Source: Thysanoteuthis rhombus (taxonomy: Eukaryota > Mollusca > Cephalopoda > Oegopsida > Thysanoteuthidae). Taken from it: DNA of 64,000 bases. The first letter of the stretch is position 1; each line of letters starts with the position of its first letter. A model generated the notes under the pieces. The model was not told the origin of the DNA. It did not search any database and worked only from the letters and a program-made list of their open reading frames with translations. The DNA lies in contig OY735215.1 in the NCBI GenBank assembly GCA_963457665.1, positions 28,473,597 through 28,537,596 of the forward strand, written 5' to 3'. The position numbers and the translations under genes were made by a program. This document shows, one piece after another, positions 24,901 through 35,232 of this stretch.

Positions 24901-25869
24901 ACGCATATTTTAAAATTCCACCAAAAATATGCTAATGGGCCAATTTCGATTGAAAATTTAGAGATACAATTGATTTTGAATGATTTTTCCAAATGAGAAG
25001 AGTATTTTATAAGGAAATCACATGGACAATTTTTTTTCAAAGTCAACCCCTCCGGGTTTTCATTTGATATAATCTCAAATATTCTTCCGAATCCAATGAA
25101 TCAACATTTCTATGAAAGTAATACCAGAGAAAAACTAAATCCGTTGGAATTTTAATCGATTTAACGGCCAATTAATTATAAAATGATTCATAATTGGAAA
25201 ATAAATTCTGTTCATAAAGCTTTTCATTGATTGAAAAAAAAGAGACCCCCCCCCCAAAACAAAACTGCTGGAAACAAGAATTTTGTCACGTTATTGATGT
25301 TATGGCTTCTCTCTAACCCATGAAATTTTATCATCAGTAAGTATAGGGTTCTACATATTGATGTATATAAATTTGAAGTTTTATAAATTTAGATGCCACG
25401 TTAAAAAAAAATTTAAAAAAAAAATTCATTTTTGTTTCAATTACAGATGTTACTATTATTTGTGTATGGTAGCTCGTAATTGATAATCTTTCTTCACTTG
25501 CAACGTCTGTTACGCTGTTCAATATTTCCAAAATCAAGTAAGCAATATTTTTGCATGATCCAGTCAATTAATCATTAAATCAACCAGTTTTCTTTGATGC
25601 AAATTTCTCTGGGAGGTAGAAAGTTTTCTTTAAAACTGATTTTTCTAATTTCTGTTGACACATCAAAAGACAAAAATATAATCAGTGGAAATTGCTTAGA
25701 AAATCTTGCAAGTACAGAATTCCTTCTTCATGATCAACTTGATGCCATATTTTGGCAATTACAACCAAAATTACATCCTCTAAAAGATCCTCATTTTGCT
25801 ATACATTTTGAAATAGTGTTGAAAAGTGTTAAGTTGACCATATAATAAGCACAAAGAGTGATGTTGGCA

Positions 25870-26150
25870 ATTTGGTTATGCCACAAAGAAGTTGTAAAGT
25901 GCTTTCTTTAATTGAAAAGGTGAAAGTTCGACTTCATAAAGAAAAGAACTGTATGCTTAAGTTACTTAGATCCATGGTGAAACAAATCTATCTACCACTT
26001 GACTTCAACCAGAGAATATTGTTGTGATCAATTATTGTGCCTAATTTACTGATTAAACTTTAGGCATGTATGTATTTAAGAAAGAAATAAAATAAAATTA
26101 AATAATAAGAGTACACGGTACATTTGGTACTATCCGTGGTTTCTAATTGA
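25870..26150 (+). mobile_element. Tigger/pogo relic in MCM6 intron 1
   Basis: ATGCCACAAAGAAGTTGTAA, AGTGCTTTCTTT and GAAAAGGTGAAAGTTCG follow the start of a Tigger transposase gene (family MPxKRSxKxLSLxEKVKVL). Downstream, TGATTAAACTTTA and TTTGGTACTATCCGTGGTTT match the 3' end of Tigger elements. The copy has a large internal deletion and its termini are eroded. It is the same family as 38132..38495. Confidence 0.65.
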
Positions 26151-26578
26151 ATGTTTTTAAAATTTTATTTTGATTACAGAAGAGATGCTTGTAAACAGCT
26201 ACAGGAAGAAAAAACAACAAAAACCCAATTTCAACCTTGTGGATTATTGGGGCTAGTAAACCTTATTTTTCACTCTCCCCCACCACGAAGGGAAGCTACT
26301 CTCAGAGACTTTAGAGAATCTTAAAAAAAACAAAACAATCATGTTCAAGTTTTTCCTTGAAGAAAAAAAAAGTGCAAATATCTTAGAACCCCCCCCCCAG
26401 TTTCAGTAATAGTGATAATGAGGAATCAGGCTGTTTTAATTCAGTATTTCTGTTTATAAAATCATACCAAGAAAACGTCAATAATGTGTGTTGACAGCTC
26501 ATCTTATTCGATATAAATATTAGTTTTATGAATACTTTTTACCTTCAGGTCAATTTTTTTTTTTGTAGCTTCATTCAA

Positions 26579-26746
26579 ATTTTGTAACCAGCCTGAATAA
26601 AAGTTGCGATTAAACAACTTCCCTTCCAGGCGTGGAAGGGATGTTTTGAAAAAGTAAATAGATCATTTTACTCTTTCAAAATTTCTCTTTCATAGATGGG
26701 CGGGAAGTTCTTTTAAAGCAATTTTCATTCAGGCCGGTTACATAAA
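26579..26746. repeat. Foldback element, arms about 80 bp (copy 1)
   Basis: GTAACCAGCCTGAATAAAAG at the left is matched by CATTCAGGCCGGTTAC at the right. The inverted match continues almost to the centre (AAAGTAAATAGATCATTTTAC), so nearly the whole element is one imperfect hairpin. It shares its ends and its downstream flank with the copy at 26938..27330. Confidence 0.8.
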
Positions 26747-26937
26747 AAAAAAGGTCATTAAAATTTTTCATTATGATCTTGTCTACATCGAATGAAATAG
26801 AATGGAAAGTATCATTTGAAAAACCGAGTTATCTTTCTTTGACTGGCAGAAGGGAACACTAGACTTTTAACGGATAAATCATTAATAATTTTTACGACTA
26901 CAGTTAAGCTATATTTTACAATTGCTTTCATCATTAC

Positions 26938-27330
26938 TTCAACCAGCCTGATTAAAAGTTATGATTAAATCATTTCCTTTTATCCGTGAAAAGGAATTCA
27001 TGAAATACAATCGGATTTCTAACTTCTTTTTACGTCTTCCGTACTTGAAAAATATGACATTTCAGCAGATTGAAAGTTTTGAACGAATGAGAGAAATAAT
27101 ATATCAAATTGGTCTGAATAAGTAATAAAAAGAGATTTAGTATATATATTATTCGCTCTCCCTCGTCCGTTCAAAGCTTTCAAAACCAACTAAGAATTTT
27201 TTCAAGCAAGTAAGACGTAAATTAAAACAAATTTGTGAAATACATTTTCTATTTACTTTTTTCGAATATTCCCTTCCATGGATGGTAGAGAAGTGGTTCT
27301 TTCTTCCTTAACTTTATTTCAGGCCGGTTA
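26938..27330. repeat. Foldback element, arms about 180 bp (copy 2)
   Basis: AACCAGCCTGATTAAAAGTT at the left and AACTTTATTTCAGGCCGGTT at the right are inverted repeats. Inner blocks pair as well (TTTTACGTCTTCCGTACTTG with the complement of CAAGCAAGTAAGACGTAAA; GAACGAATGAGAG with CTCTCCCTCGTCCGTTC). Same family as copy 1. The following flank (ATCGAATGGAATTAATG through AGAAGGGAACAATAG) resembles the flank after copy 1, so the repeat unit includes about 130 bases beyond the hairpin. Confidence 0.8.
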
Positions 27331-28327
27331 AAAAAATCCAACAAATAAACAAGCCATCAAAATTTGAGCTTACCATGAAAGCGGTCATCGAATGGAATTA
27401 ATGAAAAATATCATCATTTGACCAAAGTTATCTCCCTTGTACAGACAGAAGGGAACAATAGAATTTAACATTAAAAGGGCCGATGCAAATAAAAGATAAA
27501 ACCCTTTTTTTCGTAAGTTTTATTCTGACTGGAAAAAACGAATTCATACAAAAAGGTAAAAAGTAGACATTAGATAGGTAATTACAATTAATAATCACAC
27601 GTTTAATTAAACAATAACATTTTGAATTCTGGGGTTTTGGGCTAGATAAAAGTTGCAGCTTACTGAAGGCCGTTTGTTCGGGCAACTTCAGGGTGAATCG
27701 CATCTCACAACGCGATGGGATTTGTTTCAGTCCCCCTTTTTGTTCATTGCAGTTACGTCTCCTATACCGTAAAATAAACACTTGATTTTATTGGTATTTT
27801 TGAACATCTACGAGTTTTAGCATAAAATATTGGAATTTCGAATGCAAATGTTCTAATATTACAATATATTTTGCGACATTTCACGCTAGATTATTAAAAA
27901 AGAAAAAAGAAATCGAGTACATAACAGTAACATACATTCAAGTCTTATTTAAAAGATTTACTCAAGTAAAAACTAAATTTTTGTCAGAAACTAAGCATTA
28001 AAGATAACGTTGTAAAAATAATGTAGCCTTTCATCAATTGCACTTCAAATATATTAAACAAACGACGTCGTCCTAGCGTTCTTTCAAGAAAGTGGCGTAC
28101 AAAATTTCCATCTTTTCCAACTCCTTCAAAGTTTCAAGTAGTGTGAAGAAAAGAAGAAAAACTCACTTTTCATAAGAAAAAGTTACAAAATTGACAAATC
28201 AGTTGAAGTTCCGGTCATAATTGAACATTTTGTTCTCATTTCACTTATTTAAACAAGAAAAATAATGGCCCAAAGTAAAATCTAAACTAATTTAAGAAAA
28301 GAGAAAAATAGGATCATCTCAACTCAC

Positions 28328-28375
28328 CTAAACACGATCCTCAATGGATGATTTCGCGCCAAATTTCTCCCGCGC
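28328..28375 (-). promoter_or_regulatory. Putative MCM6 promoter and non-coding first exon end, with two E2F-type sites
   Basis: TTTCGCGCCAAA at 28352-28363 is a perfect, near-palindromic E2F/DP consensus. A second E2F-like block, TCTCCCGCGC, follows at 28366-28375. Both stand out in an AT-rich region with almost no CpG. Immediately downstream on the minus strand is AG followed by GTGAGT, a near-ideal splice donor (exon end 28328). Animal MCM genes are classic E2F targets switched on at G1/S, so the arrangement fits MCM6. The transcription start was not determined. No CCAAT or TATA box is obvious nearby. Confidence 0.6.
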
Positions 28376-28399
28376 TTTACGGTGTACATTTACGTATAA

Positions 28400-29698
28400 C
28401 CCTTTTTGTAATGTTCCTCTTCGTTTCATTGTTTATAAAGTATTTCCCACGAAGAATTACTTTTGTATCATGATGATCGCAATAAGAAATATTGAGATGT
28501 ATTTAATAGTCATTTCAAGTTTCCAATGATTTAAAAAGAGATTTTAAAATTGAAACCAGAAAAATGTCCTATCAAAAATAACTACCGGTTATATAAAAAT
28601 ATTTTTAATTGAGTTAAAATAACATTTTATTCGTGTATGACAAGTCTAATAGATCTTATCAAATAAATTTGGTAGTAGTTTCAAGTTGAATAAGAAATTG
28701 AATAAAATTCTGATTCTAGTTTTTACATGAAGACAATTTATTTAGCATTTGCATCGTTTTGCCTTGATAACAAAATTTCTCAGTGAACGACTTATGATCA
28801 TTCACCGTTCAGGTCACTTGAAAACTTTTTTGTTAATTAATTTGAAGCTAAAAATTAACCAATAAGCTTTTAAAAAGTTTAATAGATGAAAATTTCGTTT
28901 CGAAGCTAGAAAATTTTGAAAAAAAAATCAAGTAAATTCTACTCAATTTTAAAAACAAAACAAAGGAAAAAAAACTTTTCCGTCGAGATTAGGACTGAAC
29001 ATCCGGCTAACCCGAAATTGATTCGCTATGCCACGACAGGAATAACTGGTATGAGAATTGTTTTCTTTCAACTTTATTTACTAAACAATCAAACTTATCT
29101 TAATTGGTTTATTTGTTTCCATTTGATGCATTCTGATTATTCGTGTGGACATATTTATTATTATTTTGATTCGTTGGTCATCGTCTTGTCTTATTTTGAA
29201 TTTGGCACATGTGAGCTGTGAAAATTCGCTTTTTTAGGACTTGGGGTCAAATATTTTGTTGATCTTTTTACATAACTAAACTTCGAACGTTACTTTTTTT
29301 TTCATTCGTGATGTTGAGCAGCACATCTTCCATCAAATATCAAGAGTTGAAAATTAGTTGCTAAAATGCATTACTGAACATCAAACTAAATTTGCTAAAT
29401 GAGAAAAATGATAAAATCGCTGATTCCCGGAGAATCAATAATGAAGTTGAAAAAACCTGATTCGATCGCATTATTTGCGTGTTATCTTCATTAAAACAAG
29501 TCACCGATCTATTTATTTACGATCGAAATTTTATGTTGTTCTAATTAAACACGTTGTTAATCTATGACAACGATTTTTGCAATAAATTATTTTCCGATAT
29601 CGATATTATTTTTTCATTCACTTTTTCGATCAAATCGACTAGAATATCTTTTTTCATAATAATTAATTTTTTTTTTATTGCAACTCTCAAACCATCAT
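28400..29698. other. Geneless stretch upstream of MCM6
   Basis: AT-rich. The only higher-complexity patch is 28978..29048, which has an acceptor-like GATTAG at 28992 and a donor-like CTGGTATGAG at 29046. That could be an untranslated exon of a plus-strand transcript, but there is no supporting homology. Confidence 0.3.
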
Positions 29699-29742
29699 TC
29701 TCCAGCTGTCTGTAAGCAAACATAGATAGGTAGTAGAATCTC

Positions 29743-29822
29743 CTGTGAGATTCGAACTGGCATCCATTTTATTCAGGAAGCCTGTCGTGACAGCTGCTTC
29801 CTCGATTAGGCCACACAGTCCA
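29743..29822 (-). repeat. tRNA-derived SINE head
   Basis: On the minus strand TGGCCTAATCG (29813-29803) fits a pol III A box and AGTTCGAATCT (29758-29748) a B box, at tRNA-like spacing in an 80-base unit. CTGTG at the 5' side can pair with CACAG just past the B box, like an acceptor stem. The arms are too worn for a working tRNA, and unrelated sequence follows, so a SINE head is the better reading. Confidence 0.6.
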
Positions 29823-31539
29823 TCAGCCACGGATATTCAAATCTAGCCAATATATTATATAACCATTCCTTATTTTCCTTTTTCTCTGTCTTTTAAAAAA
29901 ATTCATATACTGTACTCTATTAATAAAAAAACTGAAATTTATATTCTAGTCTAAAGAATATTGATAAATAATAATACTCCATCTAAAAAATCCAAAAAAT
30001 GGGCCATTCTTTGGCGAAGGTATCGGACATTCCGATCAATTTGAACGATCGGTGATCTTTCTCCACCGAAGTGATCATTAAAAGTTCTATCCAAATTTCC
30101 CTTGATTTTTTTTTGTAAACTTTTGTTTTTAGAATTAAACTACACATAAAATTTCTGGTAACACTAACCTCAACTCATATATGCAATTTGTAAAATTCAA
30201 ACGAACATGGTACTTCGAAAAAGAACGCTGAAAATGAGCATTTGGTCAAGCATGGAAAATGTAACTATTGCCAAATACTTGGGTTTCAATCTAGAACCAG
30301 TTGCATTCAATAATGTTCTCTGTTCCAATATTTCATTAATTATACTATTTTCTTTGAAAAAGAAAATCCATGCATATGAATAAATACAAGTGAATAATTT
30401 CCCTTATTTATTGTTTTCTTTGAATGTTATTCTTGTGTAAACCATTTATATGGAAGCAGAAAGAATCTGATTTAAATTTTGTAAAATCTTAACTTAAACA
30501 TTTAACTTCACTTTGTATACCCAAAAAAAGGGGGAATCAAACTTTTTTGACAAAAGATAAACTAAGTAGTTTTGATCAAATTAAAAAGATGTATCTATTT
30601 ACATTTATTTTCCTAAAAAATGAAAAAAAATTGCTGCGATTTTTGGAAATTTGACTGGGAGGGAATGGGAGTACACATGGATGAAGATTATTTGAACCAT
30701 TTGAGGTTTGCTAACATTTCACTGACGTCAGAAGCATTGGATGAGTTACCAAACATGTGAATGATCTAAATAGGGAAAGTGAAAAGATTGGGTTAAGTAA
30801 ATACACAGTTTAAATTGATATGATAGATTTGTGTAAAAAAAAAAAAAGAGAGAATAACTTGTTTTATGTAAACTTGAAAAAAAATCTTGATACAACAACC
30901 GAAAGTTAATGTAAAAATCAAGTGAAATTTGAATTTAAGCCTTTGGTCCTCTATAGTGAAAAATCACAAATCATTTAAATTGGTCAAAATGACCGGTACC
31001 TCTACCGAGGAATAGCCAAGAAAATAATATATAATAGAATAAATAAAATTCAGTTATCAGGAGCTACAATTAAATTAAGGTTACACCAGTGTGATTGAAC
31101 AAAGAAAAGATTAGTTAAAGTGTTTATTATTAAATTATATCCTGTGTTACTGGCTTTCTGGAGATGTACAAAAAATGGTGATGATGGCATGAGCAAATAA
31201 AACATGGATAATCATATGTAGTTGACCTCAAATAACGCCCTCACTTCCGAATATCAGTACATAGCAAAAAGATTTGGAGAACGCATTCTGACTTCAATAA
31301 ATTTAACATTTTTTTAAAGACAAGAAATCGAAGAATCAGTTTAAAAATAAAAAGTAATAAGCTCTGGTAATTAGGAGTTATGTAAATCTATTCTTATGCA
31401 AGTTCAAATTTCCTGCAATATTTTTATTCTTAAAATTTTATACTGGTTAAATTCAAGAAAATAAAAATAAAGGGAAGCTACTCCGACTGGTGCATTATGC
31501 TTTCAGTCTAAATCCATTCTCTAAAACATATTTTGATCA

Positions 31540-31986
31540 AAGCGACTCACTCGCCTCCAAACACAAAGTCACTGAACTACGATTTGCTGACGATAACACA
31601 GCATCCAGGGAAGACCTCTGAAGATCAAGCAACAACTAAGTTCAATTGAACAATAACTTTATTAATTTGGATCAAGTGTCAATGTAGCCAAAACGAAAAT
31701 CCTTGCTCTACCTATCCCTAAACAACAATAACCAGATCCAGCAGTTTCCATCAATAACGAGCAAGTTGAAGTTGTTGACTTGTTTCTCTACCTTGGAAGC
31801 ATCTTGTTATCAAATGGACACTCAGAACTCAATGTTGACAGCTGGATGTAAGCATTGCATGCTGCATTCGGGAGATTGCAAACCAGAGTTTTTAACGACG
31901 AAGATTTAAATTTTTGATGGTTTATTATGCTATCGTGATTTTTACCCTTTTTTATGGATGTGGAATAAGCACTCACTATTGTCAAG
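31540..31986 (+). mobile_element. LINE fragment: reverse transcriptase palm and thumb (left part of an interrupted LINE)
   Basis: The plus strand encodes SKHKVTELRFADDNT, with the catalytic FADD box of a non-LTR reverse transcriptase. Then come INNEQVEVVDLFLYLGSILL, AAFGRLQTRVFNDEDL and VYYAIVIFTLFYGCG, typical of the thumb region of invertebrate LINE ORF2 proteins. The frame changes several times, so the copy is dead. It breaks off at 31986 where a second LINE is inserted and resumes at 32245. Confidence 0.75.
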
Positions 31987-32244
31987 CATTAAAAATCTCA
32001 AATGGCGGTGGGCTGGCCATGTTGCAAGAATGGCAGACAATCGATGGACATCGTGACTCACAACATGGATCCCACGAGACCACATGCGCAACCAAGGCCG
32101 GCAAAATGTTATACGAAGAGACGAGCTAGACGAGTTCAGGAAGTACTGGCTCCCTGACGCCCATGATAGGGAAGTGTGGCAAATCCTGGGGAAGGTCTAT
32201 GTCCAACGACGGACGTTAAAAGACTGATGATGATGATGATGATG
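31987..32244 (+). mobile_element. 5'-truncated RTE-type LINE inserted in another LINE
   Basis: The plus strand encodes KNLKWRWAGHVARMADNRW and then RRDELDEFRKYW, DAHDREVWQILGKVYVQRR, the C-terminal tail common to RTE-clade reverse transcriptases. It ends in (TGA)n at 32225-32244, the simple-repeat tail that RTE elements use. ATTGTCAAG flanks it on both sides (31978-31986 and 32245-32253), a target-site duplication. Confidence 0.75.
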
Positions 32245-32840
32245 ATTGTCAAGATCAGAAAAAAAGATAGAACACCTCCATCATAGGAAGTTATGCTCCA
32301 TCCTGAACATCAAATCTGAAAATAAGGAAGAATGGTGACATATTTGAACTAGCAGAAATGGACAGTATCGAGGTGACCATCGGTTGAGATGGTTTAGTCA
32401 TGTTTGGCGGCTGGATGTACTTGGGCTTCCAAGGATCCTTCTTTACAGTGAACTAGCGTCTGGGAAATGACCTTGTGGAGCCCCTCTATGCAGATATAAA
32501 GATCAAATCGAATCCGCAATGAAATGGACACCGAAACATGGGAAATAATGGCCCTCAACCAGAAAACCTGGGGAGGGTGATTTATGTTGGAGTCGAACAT
32601 CTTGGAAGAGGGTGCATCAACCAGGTTGAAGAGCAAGAAGAAGAAAAAAACCCTTGCATAGCATAGATCACCTGCCATCATTACATGCGAACCTAGTTCC
32701 TGAATGTTCCATGGACGTCTTGGCATAGTAAATCACATTCGCCATTAACACCAGGGAAGAACAAGATAAAGTTAGGATATCACTGGTCTGGATTGCTTGG
32801 ACCATGATCCCTTGCCACCGCTGCTGCTACCAACATCTAT
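32245..32840 (+). mobile_element. LINE fragment: C-terminal end (right part of the interrupted LINE)
   Basis: The plus strand encodes IEHLHHRKLCSILNIK, which continues the thumb region left at 31986, then HRLRWFSHVWRLD, LLYSELASGK and APLCRYKDQIESAMKW. These are the usual C-terminal blocks of the same LINE type. Frames change and stops occur. Downstream sequence to about 32840 is probably its 3' end. Confidence 0.7.
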
Positions 32841-32914
32841 CTACTAATACATATTATATCCGAACGATTAAGATTAGGGTTATGTGCCAATTGGAAGTAG
32901 CTTCCCCTCTTTTT

Positions 32915-33042
32915 TTTTTTTTTTTTTGATATCACCTAAACCAAATGGAAGATCGTCCTATTTTTTTTTTTTTTTATGATCAAAACTTTTTCATTAGATT
33001 TAAACTACTGGGGAAACATTTCTGTACTTTTTAATTTATATA

Positions 33043-33104
<62 letters not shown>
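32915..33104. repeat. Poly(T) runs and (TA)n microsatellite
   Basis: T17 near 32910, T15 near 32961, and a TA array from about 33038 to 33104. Confidence 0.85.
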
Positions 33105-33107
<3 letters not shown>

Positions 33108-33184
33108 GTGGTACAGATCAGGCTAGCAGTATAACATAATATAATAATATTAATAATATATAGCCACTTCTGAAATGCAATGGA

Positions 33185-33330
33185 TTTATTTCATAGAGTG
33201 CTCGATACATAGCACATTTTACTCATGAAGTTGAGTTGTTTTAGAGTAGAGCTGGAAATAAATAGATTGTGAATTTGCTACACAAAGTAGCTCGTTTCTG
33301 CCCTCTTCGGGCCTCATCAGGTGAATATAT

Positions 33331-33335
<5 letters not shown>
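33185..33335 (-). mobile_element. Penelope-like element terminal fragment (tentative)
   Basis: On the minus strand CCTGATGAGGCCCGAAGAGG followed by GCAGAAACGAGC is the type of motif found in the terminal repeats of Penelope-like retroelements. A (TA)n tract (33336-33371) adjoins it. No reverse transcriptase or GIY-YIG sequence is present, so the assignment rests on this motif. Confidence 0.4.
33277..33320 (-). ncRNA. Hammerhead-ribozyme-like core
   Basis: Minus strand: CTGATGA (33320-33314), a stem-II hairpin GCCC-GAAGA-GGGC, then GAAA (33298-33295) and a hairpin GCTAC-TTTGT-GTAGC (33291-33277) where stem III belongs. The conserved catalytic boxes are present. Stem III is separated from GAAA by unpaired bases, stem I complementarity is poor, and a clean cleavage-site trinucleotide is not evident. 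Likely a degenerate or inactive relic. Confidence 0.35.
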
Positions 33336-33377
<42 letters not shown>

Positions 33378-33847
33378 TGAAGTTTGTAGTGAGATTAGAA
33401 AGAATTCTGAATAGATTTTTACTGTTCTACTAATTGAACATTTAACAGACCTCGGTCTCATAAGTCCTATAGCTATAAAAAAAGAAGTCATTTATAAAGA
33501 CTATAAGCACTGTGGACAAAGAGGGGATATTTTTGTTGATGGCTGATTTGAACCTAGTTTTTAACTACTCCCTTTGTTGCACAGAATTTCAACCCGTTAG
33601 CTGCCATGCATGAGACAAGACAAGTTACCTAATGCCTCAGCAGTCAAATGCCACAGACAAGATAATTCCCCTTACAATAGTACTAAATGACAAAACATCA
33701 CTAGAAAGTGCTAAGTATGTTTGGGAGAGAGTAGATAAAAACGTACTGAGACATTTTGTGTAAATCCATGTTTTAATTTCATATTTGTTTATTAAATTAT
33801 TATTTTATTAAAATATTTTATTCAACACATGTATGTATTACAATGTA

Positions 33848-33879
<32 letters not shown>

Positions 33880-33932
33880 TATTATGTCATCCACAGACAA
33901 CTGTTTCATTGTATTACAACTCTTCAGCGTGG

Positions 33933-33982
<50 letters not shown>
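33848..33982. repeat. Two (TA)n microsatellites
   Basis: TA arrays at about 33848-33880 and 33935-33982, separated by unique sequence. No gene context. Confidence 0.85.
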
Positions 33983-33985
<3 letters not shown>

Positions 33986-34059
33986 GTGTGTGCGTTTGTG
34001 TACAACATAATATATATGAGTAATTTCATATCAAATCACCCGGTGCTCCCTCAACTAAA

Positions 34060-34656
34060 ATTCAAAATAGGTCTGTATCTCTTATTAGTTTCGAAATTTA
34101 AAATCTTTGAAATTTTATTTTATTTCATGCTTTTTGCCAGAATGGCCTTTTTTTCTGACCTCCAACATTTATAGCTCCTTTGATATGGCTTGCACACCTT
34201 CAAAACTTTGTGATTAGAGCTAACCTTTCCTATAGAATTTGAAAATGTTATCAGATCAACTCTTGTACTTTTCATTTTACAAGGCTCTGGAAATTGCCCC
34301 GAACCCCAAATGTATAAAGACGATTCCCATTTTTGAGAGCTTCTCATTCAAACAGTATACTGGATAAAGCAGTCTGTTTTTTCCCCATTATTTATAACAT
34401 CAAGTCATGTGTTTGCAGTAACCATATTTTGTTACTGTTATGGGAGTGTCAGAATGATTGTTTGAAATGAGTTCGAACTTCAGGTGTCCTATTTTCATAT
34501 CCTCATTTAATGCATGCTGTATCTAAGGAGCTATAAATGTTGAATATTGGATGGAAAGGTTTGTTTGGCAAAATGCATAAAATTGAGTAAATTTCAAAGA
34601 TTTTTAATTTCATTAATTTTGAAACTATCGGAAACAGACCTAATATTTTTGGTATA
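34060..34656. repeat. Long-arm foldback element (about 597 bp, arms about 130 bp)
   Basis: The left arm AAAATAGGTCTGT at 34062 is matched by ACAGACCTAATATTTT near 34650. Inner blocks pair as well: AAATCTTTGAAATTT with AAATTTCAAAGATTTTT, and CAACATTTATAGCTCCTTTG with CTAAGGAGCTATAAATGTTG. The loop of about 320 bases has no recognisable gene. It lies 0.6 kb upstream of the ASTE1 coding exon, so it may lie within that gene's 5' UTR intron. Confidence 0.8.
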
Positions 34657-35160
34657 GAAACGTCAGTAATTTTTTTCCAGATGAATCTGAGGGGATCATC
34701 TGGGGGACAGTTCCTAAATCAAGTGATTAGATGTGAAATGCCTTATCCAATAAAGGTAATAATTAGATTTGAATTTATTACATATTTTTTTGTACAAATT
34801 AGTTGATTTGTATAGAAATAAAACCATTTGAAGCATGCAATGAAGTCTTTTGATTTTCACCATTTTTTACGAGAAACTGCGCAGGAACTATAATATTAAT
34901 ATATATTAATAATGTGTTAGCATTTCAATTTATCCTTTTAGCTTACCAGACACAACCGAGAGGATTTTTCCATAGAATTGGAAATACATCTACAAAAGAA
35001 AACAAAAATACTGTAGAAAATATGCCTTTTCACATTTTAGATCCAATATTCATTTCAAGATACAATGCTATATTTTAATTGGAGTACAAAAATAAGATCA
35101 CCGAGGTGTTTAGTAATTATCTTGTGTTTAGACCCCAAATGTTTAATCAATCCAATAATT

Positions 35161-35190
35161 GATTTTGTTTTCTTTTTTTTCTCTTTGCAG
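35161..35190 (+). other. Splice acceptor of the ASTE1 coding exon
   Basis: A long pyrimidine tract (TTTTCTTTTTTTTCTCTTTGCAG) ends at 35190, 42 bases before the ATG. It implies at least one upstream non-coding exon, which I could not place. CDS remains whole without it. Confidence 0.75.
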
Positions 35191-35191
35191 T

Positions 35192-35221
35192 ATGAATTCG
35201 ATTTCTAAAGTTGGTCAATAA
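35192..35221 (+). promoter_or_regulatory. Short upstream ORF in the ASTE1 leader
   Basis: ATG at 35192 opens a nine-codon frame (MNSISKVGQ) that stops at 35219-35221, 11 bases before the main ATG and in a different frame. If this exon starts at the acceptor at 35190, every mature mRNA would carry it, so it could lower translation. Function is inferred. Confidence 0.5.
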
Positions 35222-35232
35222 ACCTTGTCAAT

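Larger units (their letters stand above)
21958..28327 (-). other. Putative MCM6 5' UTR intron (6,370 bp)
   Basis: The coding exon starts at a strong acceptor (pyrimidines then CAG, ending 21958). The best upstream donor on the minus strand is TTTAG followed by GTGAGT, with its GT at 28327-28326, next to E2F-type sites. That pairing is inferred from sequence alone. The intron holds two related foldback elements (26.58-26.75 and 26.94-27.33 kb), a Tigger relic (25.87-26.15 kb), and A-runs of 17-24 bases near 22651, 22770 and 24626. The open frames at 24721..24996 and 25594..25845 are unrecognised. Confidence 0.6.

Noticed and set aside
24721-25845. Plus-strand frames of 91 and 83 codons in the MCM6 first intron
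   Set aside because: No family recognised, no convincing splice sites between them, and composition like the surrounding AT-rich DNA.
29743-29822. Functional tRNA gene
   Set aside because: A and B boxes are present but the arms pair poorly, so a SINE head is more likely.
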